From NCBI GenBank assembly GCA_000227525.2, contig AGIG01000007.1:62001-126000 (forward strand): a stretch of 64,000 nucleotides of DNA, in the 5' to 3' direction. The notes under the pieces were generated by a model that was given only the letters and a program-made list of their open reading frames with translations, searched no databases and was not told where the DNA came from. The DNA comes from a gamma proteobacterium HIMB30. GTDB lineage: Bacteria; Pseudomonadota; Gammaproteobacteria; Pseudomonadales; Litorivicinaceae. Shown one piece after another: positions 48,053 through 57,098 of the stretch (position 1 is the stretch's first letter; each line of letters opens with the position of its first letter). The position numbers and the translations under genes were made by a program.

Positions 48053-48599
48053 CCGACTGACAAAGCTCTACACCAAGACTGGGGACGACGGAACCACTGG
48101 CCTCGGTGACGGCTCAAGGACGACAAAAGACAGCTCCCGTATCGAAGCCGTCGGTACAGTTGACGAACTCAACTCATGGATTGGTTTACTGATCGCCGAA
48201 CTCCCATCAGATGAGCCGTTGATCAAGCCGTTGACTGATATTCAGCACCGTCTGTTTGATCTCGGTGGCGAGCTTGCCGTTCCGGGATTTCAGTTGATTC
48301 AAGCAGAGATGGTGTCAGACCTTGAAGCGTTGTGCGATCAACTCAATGAAGAACTCCCACCTCTTAAAGAATTCATCTTGCCGGGCGGTTCAAAATCCGC
48401 CGGGCTTTGCCACATGGCGCGCGCAGTCGCTCGACGTGCAGAACGGATCATCGTTACACTGTCAAGAGAAGAGGCCGTCGGCGATGCCTTAAACCAATAC
48501 ATCAACCGACTATCGGATGTCTTATTTGTGATGGCGCGCCAACTCGCAAGGCGTGATGGCGGTCAGGAAGTGTTTTGGAAATCAAAACGAACGCAATAA
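48045..48599 (+). CDS. Cob(I)alamin adenosyltransferase, PduO type
   Basis: This is a 184-residue trimeric ATP:cobalamin adenosyltransferase. Its N-terminal ATP-binding motif is KLYTKTGDDGTTGLGDG, and the later ARAVARRAERIIVTLSREE helix contains the Arg residues of the active site. It makes coenzyme B12. The start at 48045 follows AAGGAATCCA and overlaps the permease gene. The linkage to AmpG has no evident functional reason. Confidence 0.92.
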   Translation: MGNRLTKLYTKTGDDGTTGLGDGSRTTKDSSRIEAVGTVDELNSWIGLLIAELPSDEPLIKPLTDIQHRLFDLGGELAVPGFQLIQAEMVSDLEALCDQLNEELPPLKEFILPGGSKSAGLCHMARAVARRAERIIVTLSREEAVGDALNQYINRLSDVLFVMARQLARRDGGQEVFWKSKRTQ

Positions 48600-48622
48600 A
48601 AAATGCCCGGAGAACCGGGCAT
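48597..48622 (-). terminator. Intrinsic terminator of aceF
   Basis: On the minus strand an 8-bp perfect stem (ATGCCCGG with CCGGGCAT, 4-nt loop, 48603-48622) is followed by TTTTTT (48602-48597). It begins 4 bp past the aceF stop. On the plus strand the hairpin lacks a T-tail, so it does not clearly end the adenosyltransferase transcript. Confidence 0.88.
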
Positions 48623-48626
48623 GCCA

Positions 48627-50519
48627 CTAGAACACCAAGTGCCTAATATCGCAGAGTACTTTACTGAGAATTGTGGTAAATCGCGCACCATCTCCCCCGT
48701 TGATCACCCGGTGGTCATAGGAGAGACACAAGGGCAACATTAATCGCGGCTGGAACGCACTGCCATCCCAAACGGGCTGCATGGATGCTTTAGAGATACC
48801 TAAAATCGCTGCTTGAGGCGACGGCACAATCGGTGTGAATGCGGTCCCTCCAATCGAGCCAAGCGATGAGATTGTGAATGTAGCACCCTGCATTTCGGCT
48901 GGCTTCAACTTCTTGTTCTTCGCCTTGTCTGCAAGTTCCGATGCCTCAGCCGCAATGTCCCAGATCCCCTTCTGATCTGCGTCACGAATCACGGGAACCA
49001 TCAGACCATCCGGCGTATCAACCGCAATCCCTATGTGAATGTAGCCCTTTCGGACAATTTCATCAGTTGAGGGGTCGATCGATGCGTTCACCTGTGGGAG
49101 CTCAGCTAGGGCATACGCTGATGCCTTAATTAAGAATGGTAATGGAGTCAGTTTCACACCTTTCTTTTCAGCTTCTGCTTTCATCGATTTCCGGAACGTT
49201 TCCAGATCCGTGATATCTGCTTCATCAAACTGAGTCACTGCAGGCACATTGAGCCAACAACGCGTCATGTTGTCTGCAGTCAGCTTGTGAATCTTGGTCA
49301 TCGGAATCCGTTCGACCGGACCAAAAGCTGCAAAATCAACAGGAGGAATTGGTGGTATTCCTGATCCACCGTTCATGGTCTGACCAGACTCAGCTTCTTG
49401 TAGTTTCGCCTTCACAAAGTCATGTAGATCATCTTTGGTGATTCTCCCACGCGGCCCTGTCGACGGAACACTCGACAAATTGACACCAAGCTCTCGAGCG
49501 AGCGCACGCACGGCTGGTCCCGCATGCACGCTTGAGCCGACTGAAGGAACACTCGCTTCTTCAACCACAGGAGGTTGAGGAGCTGGGGCTTTAGTGGATG
49601 CCGGTGTCGCAGAGGGCTGTTGAGGAGACGCTGTTGTGGCTTGCGGCTGTGACCCTGCCGTTGCTTCAACATCAGCAATCGCATCACCTTGAGCAACAGA
49701 GTCACCTTCTTTGACAGACAACGCCAACACTTTGCCACTGACCGGTGATGGGATCTCCATCGATGCCTTATCTGACTCAAGAACGATCAATGTGTCGCCC
49801 TCGGATACCGTATCACCGACACCAATACTGACCTCGATCACGGTTACGCCGTCCGCGTTGCCGGTATCAGGCACAACGACCTTTTCAATACCGCCACTGG
49901 ATTGAGGAGCAAGCGATTCCGCGGCCGCTGGTTCGGATGATGCTTGCGGTACAGGCGTTGAGGTTGCGGTCGCATTACCGCCAGTCATCTCACAGATTGG
50001 ATCACCCTGAACAACCTGTTGGCCTTCAGACACTTTCAGAGCAATCACAACACCAGATGCTGGCGCAGGAATCTCCATTGATGCCTTATCAGACTCTAAA
50101 ACAATCAGAGTGTCTCCTTCGGCGACGCTGTCACCAACAGAAACGGCAATTTCAATAACTGTGACGCCATCCGCACTACCGGTGTCTGGAACAGACACCA
50201 ACTGTGAAGCACCACTGACCTCGGCAGCGATTGGTTCGGCAGGCGCTGATTGGCTCGAGGCTTCAGTCACTGTCTCAGCTGCCGACTCTGCGCCCTCAAG
50301 CTCACATATCGGATCGCCTTCATTGACTTCAGCGCCTTCGGAGACATGTATTTTTCCGACCACACCTGATGCATCTGCTGGGATCTCCATCGATGCCTTG
50401 TCTGATTCAAGAACGATTAAGGTATCGCCCTCTGCCACAGTATCACCTTGGGACACTGCAACCTCGATCACTGTGACATTAGAAGCATCACCGATATCTG
50501 GTACACGAATCGTTGTCAT
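48627..50519 (-). CDS. aceF: Pyruvate dehydrogenase E2, dihydrolipoamide acetyltransferase, three lipoyl domains
   Basis: This 630-residue E2 has three lipoyl domains with lysines in VLESDKASMEIP at residues 41, 145 and 251, linked by Ala/Pro/Ser/Thr-rich spacers. A peripheral-subunit-binding domain follows (about 330-367), then the catalytic domain with SYDHRVINGGDG (His603). It transfers acetyl groups to CoA. The three lipoyl domains are highly alike at the protein level. It lies 11 bp after aceE. Confidence 0.97.
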   Translation of the reverse strand: MTTIRVPDIGDASNVTVIEVAVSQGDTVAEGDTLIVLESDKASMEIPADASGVVGKIHVSEGAEVNEGDPICELEGAESAAETVTEASSQSAPAEPIAAEVSGASQLVSVPDTGSADGVTVIEIAVSVGDSVAEGDTLIVLESDKASMEIPAPASGVVIALKVSEGQQVVQGDPICEMTGGNATATSTPVPQASSEPAAAESLAPQSSGGIEKVVVPDTGNADGVTVIEVSIGVGDTVSEGDTLIVLESDKASMEIPSPVSGKVLALSVKEGDSVAQGDAIADVEATAGSQPQATTASPQQPSATPASTKAPAPQPPVVEEASVPSVGSSVHAGPAVRALARELGVNLSSVPSTGPRGRITKDDLHDFVKAKLQEAESGQTMNGGSGIPPIPPVDFAAFGPVERIPMTKIHKLTADNMTRCWLNVPAVTQFDEADITDLETFRKSMKAEAEKKGVKLTPLPFLIKASAYALAELPQVNASIDPSTDEIVRKGYIHIGIAVDTPDGLMVPVIRDADQKGIWDIAAEASELADKAKNKKLKPAEMQGATFTISSLGSIGGTAFTPIVPSPQAAILGISKASMQPVWDGSAFQPRLMLPLCLSYDHRVINGGDGARFTTILSKVLCDIRHLVF

Positions 50520-50530
50520 GGTATCCCTCC

Positions 50531-53200
50531 TTACAGTGTCACTGGATCAAGACGATCTGGATCGATTCCGAAGTCCTTAATCGCCTTCGACACGATTTTC
50601 GGATCGATCTTTCCATCCATCGAAAGCGCTCGGAGCGCAGCAACAGTGATAAATCGACGATCCACCTCGAAATGCTCACGCAGCTTTTTGCGCGAATCCG
50701 AGCGTCCAAAACCATCCGTACCCAAGGTGACATAGGTCGTCTTTCCGAGGAACGGTCGAATCTGCTCCGAATACAACTGCATATGGTCGGTTGCCGCGAC
50801 AACCGGTGCATCCGAGCCACCAAGCATGGCCTCGACATGACTAATGCGTGCTGTTTTCTCTTCAGGGTGTAACAGGTTGTATCGAGCGACTGACTGTCCA
50901 TCGCGACGGAGTTCATTGAAACTTGTTGCGCTGTAAACATCAGCGCCTACACCAAATTCAGCAAGCATTTCAGCCGCGGCTTCCACTTCTCTCAAAATCG
51001 TGCCCGAACCGAGGAGACGCACATGATTCTTCATCTTCGGCGCAACAGGTTTCAACAGATACATTCCCTTAATAATGTCTGATTCAACCCCTTCAGGCAT
51101 CTCGGGATGCGGATAGTTTTCGTTCATCAGCGTGATGTAATAGAAAACGCTTTGGTTCTCGTCGTACATTTGCTTGAGTCCGTGCTGAACGATGACAGCG
51201 ACTTCATAACTATAGGTTGGATCATACGAACGCTGATTCGGCACAGTCCCAGCGAGAATATGACTATGACCATCCTGGTGCTGCAAGCCCTCGCCATTAA
51301 GCGTGGTTCGCCCAGACGTCGCCCCTAACAAGAATCCTTTTGCTTGAATGTCCCCAGCGGCCCAAACTAAATCCCCAACCCGTTGATGTCCAAACATGGA
51401 GTAATAAATGTAGAAGGGAATCAATGGCTGATTATGATTCGCGTACGACGTCGCGCACGCCATCCATGCCGAGAACGCGCCTGACTCATTAATTCCTTCT
51501 TCTAGAATCTGGCCTGCTCGATCCTCGTGATAAGACAATACTTGATCCACGTCGTGAGGAATGTATTTCTGGCCCTCGGTGGTGTAGATCCCCAATTGTT
51601 TAAACATGCCCTCCATGCCAAAGGTTCGTGCCTCATCCGGAACGATCGGGACGATGCGATACCCAATGGTTTTGTCCTTAACCAGAGTCGACAACATACG
51701 AACAAACGCCATGGTCGTGGAAATCTGCCGGTCACCCGTTCCTTTCAGTTGCTGTTTAAATCCATCGAGATCAGGGCAACCCAGCGGCTCCTTCCAAGCG
51801 CGGCGAACTGGGAGGTATCCACCGAGCGTCTGTCTCCGTTCTTGCAAATAGCGACTTTCCGGACTGTCTGCACCGGGGTTGTAATAAGGTACATCGGCAA
51901 GTTCGTCATCAGTCACAGGAATCGAGAACCGATCGCGGAATCGTTTAAGATTATCCAAATCCAGCTTTTTCACTTGATGGGATGGATTCGCAGATTCACC
52001 TGATGAACCCATGCCGTAACCCTTGACTGTCTGCGCAAGGATCACCGTTGGTTGACCGGTGTGATTCACGGCAGCATGGTAGGCTGCATAAACCTTGGTC
52101 GGGTCATGTCCACCACGATTCAGTTTTGCAATATCCTCGTCTGACATGTCAGAGACCATATTTTTGAGTTCTGGATATTGGCCGAAGAAATGCTCTCGGG
52201 TATACGCGCCGCCCTTGGCTTTGCAGTTCTGTAATTCGCCGTCAACGACCTCATCCATCACCTTTTGCATCAACCCGTGACGATCGCGCGCGAAGAGTGG
52301 ATCCCAATGACGACCCCAAAGTACTTTAATCACATTCCAGCCCGCACCGCGGAACTGTCCTTCGAGCTCCTGAACGATTTTGGCGTTTCCGCGAACAGGT
52401 CCATCTAGCCGTTGCAGATTACAATTGATCACGAAAATCAGGTTGTCCAAGCGCTCACGACCAGCGAGACCAATCGCGCCAAGTGATTCCGGCTCATCCA
52501 TTTCACCATCGCCCAAGAACGCCCAAACTTTTCGATTTGGCTGATCAGAGAGGTCACGGTTCACCAGATATTTCATGACGTGGGCTTGATAAATCGATTG
52601 AATTGGCCCGAGTCCCATCGAAACGGTGGGAAACTGCCAATAGTCGGGCATTAACCATGGATGCGGGTATGACGACAAACCATCACCATCAACCTCGCGC
52701 CGGAAGTGATCAAGTTGATTTTCGGACAACCGACCTTCGAGGAACGATCGTGCATAGATGCCAGGGCTCGCGTGTCCCTGAATGTATAACAGATCTTGAC
52801 CTTCTGGATGGTCAGGCCCCTTCCAGAAATAGTTAAAGCCAACTTCATACAGCGTTGCCGCAGACTGATAGGTTGCAATGTGACCACCCAAATCATCTCC
52901 GGATTTGTTTGCTCGCATCACCATCGCAAGCGCATTCCAGCGAATCAGACTTCGAATTCGGCGCTCCATGAACAGATCGCCCGGCATTCTTGCTTCGTTC
53001 TGCACGGGGATAGTGTTTCTGTAGGGTGTGGTCATGGCTACTGGGAGGCTTGCCCCTTCCTGACTGGCTCTTGCGACAAGCTGATTCAACAAATAAGCCG
53101 CACGATCTGCGCCTTCATGCTGTAACACCGATTCGTAGGCCTCTAGCCATTCTTTTGTTTCGACCGGATCGTGGTCGATTGTTATAGGCGTATTCGCCAT
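50531..53200 (-). CDS. aceE: Pyruvate dehydrogenase E1 component, homodimeric
   Basis: This is an 889-residue thiamine-diphosphate enzyme of the AceE type. FLGDGEMDEPESLGAIGLAGRE is the cofactor-binding motif, and NCNLQRLDGPVRGN follows. It decarboxylates pyruvate and acetylates the E2 lipoyl groups. I start at the ATG at 53200 after GAGGTGAACGAT. No lpd (E3) gene follows aceF, so E3 must be encoded elsewhere. Confidence 0.97.
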   Translation of the reverse strand: MANTPITIDHDPVETKEWLEAYESVLQHEGADRAAYLLNQLVARASQEGASLPVAMTTPYRNTIPVQNEARMPGDLFMERRIRSLIRWNALAMVMRANKSGDDLGGHIATYQSAATLYEVGFNYFWKGPDHPEGQDLLYIQGHASPGIYARSFLEGRLSENQLDHFRREVDGDGLSSYPHPWLMPDYWQFPTVSMGLGPIQSIYQAHVMKYLVNRDLSDQPNRKVWAFLGDGEMDEPESLGAIGLAGRERLDNLIFVINCNLQRLDGPVRGNAKIVQELEGQFRGAGWNVIKVLWGRHWDPLFARDRHGLMQKVMDEVVDGELQNCKAKGGAYTREHFFGQYPELKNMVSDMSDEDIAKLNRGGHDPTKVYAAYHAAVNHTGQPTVILAQTVKGYGMGSSGESANPSHQVKKLDLDNLKRFRDRFSIPVTDDELADVPYYNPGADSPESRYLQERRQTLGGYLPVRRAWKEPLGCPDLDGFKQQLKGTGDRQISTTMAFVRMLSTLVKDKTIGYRIVPIVPDEARTFGMEGMFKQLGIYTTEGQKYIPHDVDQVLSYHEDRAGQILEEGINESGAFSAWMACATSYANHNQPLIPFYIYYSMFGHQRVGDLVWAAGDIQAKGFLLGATSGRTTLNGEGLQHQDGHSHILAGTVPNQRSYDPTYSYEVAVIVQHGLKQMYDENQSVFYYITLMNENYPHPEMPEGVESDIIKGMYLLKPVAPKMKNHVRLLGSGTILREVEAAAEMLAEFGVGADVYSATSFNELRRDGQSVARYNLLHPEEKTARISHVEAMLGGSDAPVVAATDHMQLYSEQIRPFLGKTTYVTLGTDGFGRSDSRKKLREHFEVDRRFITVAALRALSMDGKIDPKIVSKAIKDFGIDPDRLDPVTL

Positions 53201-53244
53201 ATCGTTCACCTCATTGGTTTCATTGGTGATCCGCAGCGCTTAAC

Positions 53245-54012
53245 TTAAGTCGATTGTGTCAACTCTTTTAAACGTCGCGGTTTCGTATCTGCAAGCCGTT
53301 CACGGTCCAGTGATTCACTCACAGTGAGCATGTGTTGACGGACAGCCCTCCTGGCCGCCGCCGGATCTCGATCGATGACGATCGCTCGATAAATCGCTTC
53401 ATGTTGCAGGGCCAAGTCCTGCTTTCTGATTCGATCTAGATTTAATTCAGCCAAATTCTTCACAATCGATTCTTCAAGTAGCACAAAGATCGATCGCATG
53501 ATGTGAAGGATCACACCGTTTTGCGACGCCTCAGCAACTGCCAAATGGAATTCAGCGTCGGCTTTTGCCTCACGGTGTAGGTCGTGTGAGCGGACTGCGG
53601 ATTGTAACTCATGATAACGCCGTTGCACGTTGCCGCGCGCTCGCTCAGTCGCACGATCTGCTGCAAGCCAGGCTGCAACACTCTCAAGCGCAAATCGCAG
53701 TTCCAGGATATCGAAGGTACCGTCTGGAGAACGCTGGATCATTGCCATCATTGGATCGATAAACGTCGAGCCGACATGCTCCGCTACAAACGTTCCACCA
53801 CCATGTCGCCGTTGGATCAGGCCACGCGCCTCAAGCTTTTGGATGGCCTCTCGAACAGTCGGCCGAGACACGCCAAACTCTTCCGCCAGGCTTCGCTCCG
53901 ATGGGAGCTTTTGTCCGGGACGCACTTTGCCTTCGAGGATCAAACGTTCAATCTGATCCATGATCACATCAGCGGCGCGCGTAACACGCGGGGTCGACAG
54001 ATAACCATCCAT
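53245..54012 (-). CDS. pdhR: GntR/FadR-family regulator, PdhR/LldR-like
   Basis: This 255-residue regulator has an N-terminal winged helix (LPSERSLAEEFGVSRPTVREAIQKLEARGLIQRRHGGGTF, about 36-75) and a C-terminal all-helical FCD effector domain with conserved Asp and His residues that bind metal and a small acid. Length and layout match E. coli PdhR (254 residues, pyruvate-responsive) and also LldR. Its place just before aceE supports PdhR. Palindromes of the PdhR/LldR type lie in its leader and near four other genes here. Confidence 0.85.
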   Translation of the reverse strand: MDGYLSTPRVTRAADVIMDQIERLILEGKVRPGQKLPSERSLAEEFGVSRPTVREAIQKLEARGLIQRRHGGGTFVAEHVGSTFIDPMMAMIQRSPDGTFDILELRFALESVAAWLAADRATERARGNVQRRYHELQSAVRSHDLHREAKADAEFHLAVAEASQNGVILHIMRSIFVLLEESIVKNLAELNLDRIRKQDLALQHEAIYRAIVIDRDPAAARRAVRQHMLTVSESLDRERLADTKPRRLKELTQST

Positions 54013-54036
54013 TTGCTATTTACCGGTAGTCCCAAG

Positions 54037-54068
54037 TGGTCTGACCAATAGCTTAACTGGTCAGACCA
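54037..54068. promoter_or_regulatory. Two PdhR/LldR-type operators before pdhR-aceEF
   Basis: TGGTCTGACCA (54037-54047) and TGGTCAGACCA (54058-54068) have centres 21 bp apart, two helical turns, so they face the same side of the DNA. They lie 25 to 56 bp before the pdhR ATG. The PdhR consensus is ATTGGT-N3-ACCAAT. They fit autoregulation of pdhR and control of aceEF. Confidence 0.75.
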
Positions 54069-54082
54069 AATTTCGCAAACCG

Positions 54083-55039
54083 CTAAACCAGTCGATCTCG
54101 TGGTTCACGTCCAGCAAAAAAGGCATCAAGGTTATCGAGTGCGCGGTCACCCATTGCTTTACGCGTTTCGCGCGTCGATGATCCGAGGTGCGGCAACATC
54201 AAAACATTTGGGCAAGCTGCAAATGCCGGGTTTCCGCCTGGCTCTGTTTGGAACACGTCAAGGCCAGCAGCCGCAATGTGCCCTGAGTTAAGCGCTTCAA
54301 TTAATGCGCTCTCATCAACCAGACGTCCTCGAGCCGTATTGACGAACACGACACCCGGCCTCATCCAACCGATCGATTGTGCGTTCACCAAATTCTCCGT
54401 TTCCGGTGTTGCCGGACAATTGAGAGAAATCATGTCCACGGTCTCAAACAGTGATTGCACCGTGGGATGAAAGACTGCGCCCTGCTCCAACTCTGGCGGA
54501 AGACGATTTCGATTGGTGTAGTGTATTTCCATTTCAAATCCGCGTGCCCGCTTCGCGACCGTCTGACCGACACGGCCCATCCCGACAATACCTAACCGTT
54601 TCGATGTCACTTGAATACCATTCATCTCAACCGGAGCCCAATGTTTCCAGGTACCCAGACGTAACATTTGATCGCCTTCATAAGCACGTCTGCTGGCGCC
54701 AAGTAGTAACAGCATCGCAATCTCTGCAGTCGCATCAGACAGCACATCTGGTGTGTTGGTTACAACGATCCCGCGCTCCTTCAACGCCGATAGATCACAG
54801 TGATCCACACCCACTGAATAATTGGCTACGATCTGTAATCGATCGGATAGACGGGCAACGACATCACGCGACAAAATCTCGGAATGACAAATCATCAATG
54901 CATCCGATTCAAAACTACGAGCTACGAGTTCGTCTGCAGACATGATGTGATCATCAGCGTTCAGCCATACTGAATAATCGGTTTTGGCACGTGCTAAAAC
55001 CGGTTCCACCAATAGTCGTGTGATACTTAAATCAGCCAT
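54083..55039 (-). CDS. D-2-hydroxyacid dehydrogenase (glyoxylate/hydroxypyruvate reductase type)
   Basis: This is a 318-residue NAD(P)-dependent enzyme with the Rossmann motif GMGRVGQ, the catalytic Arg/Glu/His regions (NYSVGVDHCD, NTARGRLVDESAL and MLPHLGSST). It reduces 2-oxo acids such as glyoxylate or hydroxypyruvate, or oxidises the hydroxy acid. It diverges from the TRAP transporter operon and shares an operator-bearing gap with it. The exact substrate is not determinable from sequence. Confidence 0.87.
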   Translation of the reverse strand: MADLSITRLLVEPVLARAKTDYSVWLNADDHIMSADELVARSFESDALMICHSEILSRDVVARLSDRLQIVANYSVGVDHCDLSALKERGIVVTNTPDVLSDATAEIAMLLLLGASRRAYEGDQMLRLGTWKHWAPVEMNGIQVTSKRLGIVGMGRVGQTVAKRARGFEMEIHYTNRNRLPPELEQGAVFHPTVQSLFETVDMISLNCPATPETENLVNAQSIGWMRPGVVFVNTARGRLVDESALIEALNSGHIAAAGLDVFQTEPGGNPAFAACPNVLMLPHLGSSTRETRKAMGDRALDNLDAFFAGREPRDRLV

Positions 55040-55104
55040 TTGCTAGTCCTTGATACTTTAGACTAAGTACAGTGGCCCCTTCGACGGCAAGTTGCAATCA
55101 AAAG

Positions 55105-55115
55105 TGGTCTGATCA
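55105..55115. promoter_or_regulatory. Degenerate PdhR/LldR-type operator between hydroxyacid dehydrogenase and TRAP genes
   Basis: TGGTCTGATCA differs by one base from the exact TGGTCTGACCA palindrome seen at pdhR and lldD. It lies in the 211-bp divergent gap, 66 bp before the dehydrogenase start and 136 bp before dctP. Confidence 0.55.
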
Positions 55116-55250
55116 GTTTTTTTCCAAAAACCTTGCAAGATCGGCGAGAAGTCATCACTATTCAAGCTCTCCATGGATGGAACTGCAGAGCGCGCTGTCT
55201 TTGGCAGTTACGGAATTGCGCAATAAAAAATTGATAAAAAAGGTAGTCCG

Positions 55251-56354
55251 ATGAGCAAAAAACTCGATCGCCGTTCATTCCTCAAGGGAGCTACGGCAAC
55301 AGCAGCGGCCACTAGTCTCGGTTTCCCAGCACTTGTAAACGCCGGTGGTCACGGTGGCACAACATTGAAAGTGCAGGCAGCTTGGGGTGGTGGTATTTTC
55401 CTCGAGAACGCACAAGCATATGTGGATCGCGTTCACGCAATGGCAGGTAAAGATCTCAAAATCGATCTACTGCCAGTTAACTCAGTTGTAAAGACTTCAC
55501 AAATGCAAGATGCAGTACACCGCGGCGTCCTCGATGGTTGCCATTACGTACCTGCATATTGGTATTCAAAGTCAAAGACAGCGTCACTGTTCGGAACAGG
55601 TCCATGTTTCGGCTGGTCATCGCAAGAAGTTTTGGGCTGGTGTCACTACGGCGGCGGTATGGAACTGTTCAATGAACTCATGGGTTCATTAGGACTGAAC
55701 ATCGTTTCATTCTTCAACAGCCCAATGCCAGCACAGCCAATGGGTTGGTTCAAAGAAGAGATCAAAGATGCTTCACAGATGAACGGTTTGAAATACCGGA
55801 CAGTTGGTCTTGCGGCAGACGTACTTCTCGAAATGGGCATGTCAGTTGTTCAGTTGCCTGGTGGCGAAATCCAGCCAGCAATGAAGTCGGGCTTGATCGA
55901 CGCAGCGGAATTCAACAACCCAACATCTGACCGTGACTTCGGCATGCAGGACGTCTCGAAAGATTATCACCTGGGTTCATTCCACCAGTCTCAGGAATTC
56001 TTCGAGATCTCGTTCAACAAGAAGAAGTACGACGCACTGCCAGCAGAGCTTCAGGCGATCCTGAAGTATGCTTCTGAGGCAGAAAACTCAAACTTCTACT
56101 GGCACAACACCAACCGTTACGCGGACGACTTGGAAAACTTGCGTGCACAGGGCGTGAATGTCCACCGTACTCCAGATTCAGTCATGAAGGAGCAGTTGAA
56201 AGCGTGGGATATCGTTGTTGATCGTCTGAACGCAGAAGATCCTTTCTTCAAGAAAGTCATTGATTCGCAAAAAGCATATGCAAAGCGCGTCATGGGGTAC
56301 TTGAACCTGAACCAGCCAGACTATCGGATGGCTTACGATCACCACTTCGGTTAA
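55251..56354 (+). CDS. dctP: TRAP transporter periplasmic binding protein (2-oxo/hydroxy acid type)
   Basis: This 367-residue DctP-family protein has a twin-arginine-like signal (DRRSFLKGA, then a hydrophobic stretch, cut near residue 31). The core LPGGEIQPAMKSGLIDAAEFNNPTSDRDFG with a Glu before the Phe resembles the TakP/lactate subgroup, in which a 2-oxo or 2-hydroxy acid is bound through a cation. Neighbours (hydroxyacid and lactate-type dehydrogenases, PdhR operators) favour a lactate, pyruvate or glycolate-like substrate. Hairpins separate it from dctQ. Confidence 0.88.
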   Translation: MSKKLDRRSFLKGATATAAATSLGFPALVNAGGHGGTTLKVQAAWGGGIFLENAQAYVDRVHAMAGKDLKIDLLPVNSVVKTSQMQDAVHRGVLDGCHYVPAYWYSKSKTASLFGTGPCFGWSSQEVLGWCHYGGGMELFNELMGSLGLNIVSFFNSPMPAQPMGWFKEEIKDASQMNGLKYRTVGLAADVLLEMGMSVVQLPGGEIQPAMKSGLIDAAEFNNPTSDRDFGMQDVSKDYHLGSFHQSQEFFEISFNKKKYDALPAELQAILKYASEAENSNFYWHNTNRYADDLENLRAQGVNVHRTPDSVMKEQLKAWDIVVDRLNAEDPFFKKVIDSQKAYAKRVMGYLNLNQPDYRMAYDHHFG

Positions 56355-56372
56355 TTCGTCGAGTGATTGTCG

Positions 56373-56479
56373 ATCCTGGGGTACATTGTGCCCCGGGATT
56401 TTTATTTTCTGGGTGGCACAACCAGTACAATGTGCCGGATGGGTCGTCAGACCCTGACGTTGTGGCACGACGCCACAAC
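56373..56479 (+). repeat. Three consecutive hairpins between dctP and dctQ
   Basis: First, ATCCTGGGG and CCCCGGGAT (56373-56399, one wobble) are followed by TTTTATTTT, a credible leaky terminator. Second, GGCACA pairs with TGTGCC (56414-56435). Third, GTTGTGGC pairs with GCCACAAC (56459-56479, perfect 8 bp) and is followed by AACTTTT. Such elements often leave binding protein mRNA more abundant than that of the membrane subunits. Confidence 0.65.
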
Positions 56480-56519
56480 AACTTTTAAGTGATGCGTATC
56501 TTGATGTGGAGAAATAATC

Positions 56520-57098
56520 GTGGATCGTTTCGTCTACACCATTGAGGGGTTAAACGTCTGGGTTGGACGCGCCTTCGGATGGTGTATTTTGATTTTGACA
56601 CTCTCAGTTTCTTACGAGGTGTTTGTTCGATATGTGCTTAATGCCCCAACCGTATGGTCAATGGATATGATGATCCAGATGTACGGCGCACTATTCTTAA
56701 TGGCGGGACCCTATGCGCTCGCCCAAGATGCTCACGTTCGCGGTGATTTTTTGTACCGATTATTGCAGCCAAGAACACAAGCAAAGATCGACTTTGTTCT
56801 TTATGTCCTCTTCTTCTTCCCAGGAATGCTTGCACTGTTCTGGTTCGGCGCAGAAATCGCCGCTGACAGCTGGCGTTATAAAGAGGTGAGTTGGAACAGC
56901 CCCGCACGAATCCAGATTTACTTTTTCAAAACACTCATCCCGGTCGCTGGCTTTTTGTTAATGCTCCAAGGCGCTGCAGAGATCTGTCGGTGCATTCGTG
57001 CAATCAAAGAAAATGAATGGATGGCAAGATTGAGCGACGTGAAAGAAACCGAACAACTGCTTATGGAAGAAGGTGATCAGCAGGAGAAACAAGCATGA
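56520..57098 (+). CDS. dctQ: TRAP transporter small membrane subunit
   Basis: This is a 192-residue protein with four membrane helices, the DctQ family, containing the RYVLNAPTVWSMDMMIQMYGALFLMAGPYALAQDAHVRGD region. It partners DctM. The start at 56520 is a GTG after GGAGAAATAATC. It overlaps dctM by 4 bp. Confidence 0.92.
   Translation: MDRFVYTIEGLNVWVGRAFGWCILILTLSVSYEVFVRYVLNAPTVWSMDMMIQMYGALFLMAGPYALAQDAHVRGDFLYRLLQPRTQAKIDFVLYVLFFFPGMLALFWFGAEIAADSWRYKEVSWNSPARIQIYFFKTLIPVAGFLLMLQGAAEICRCIRAIKENEWMARLSDVKETEQLLMEEGDQQEKQA

Noticed and set aside
53201-53244. Possible PdhR site in the ATTGGTTTCATTGGT repeat before aceE
   Set aside because: The two half sites are direct repeats, not inverted, so they do not form the dimeric operator.
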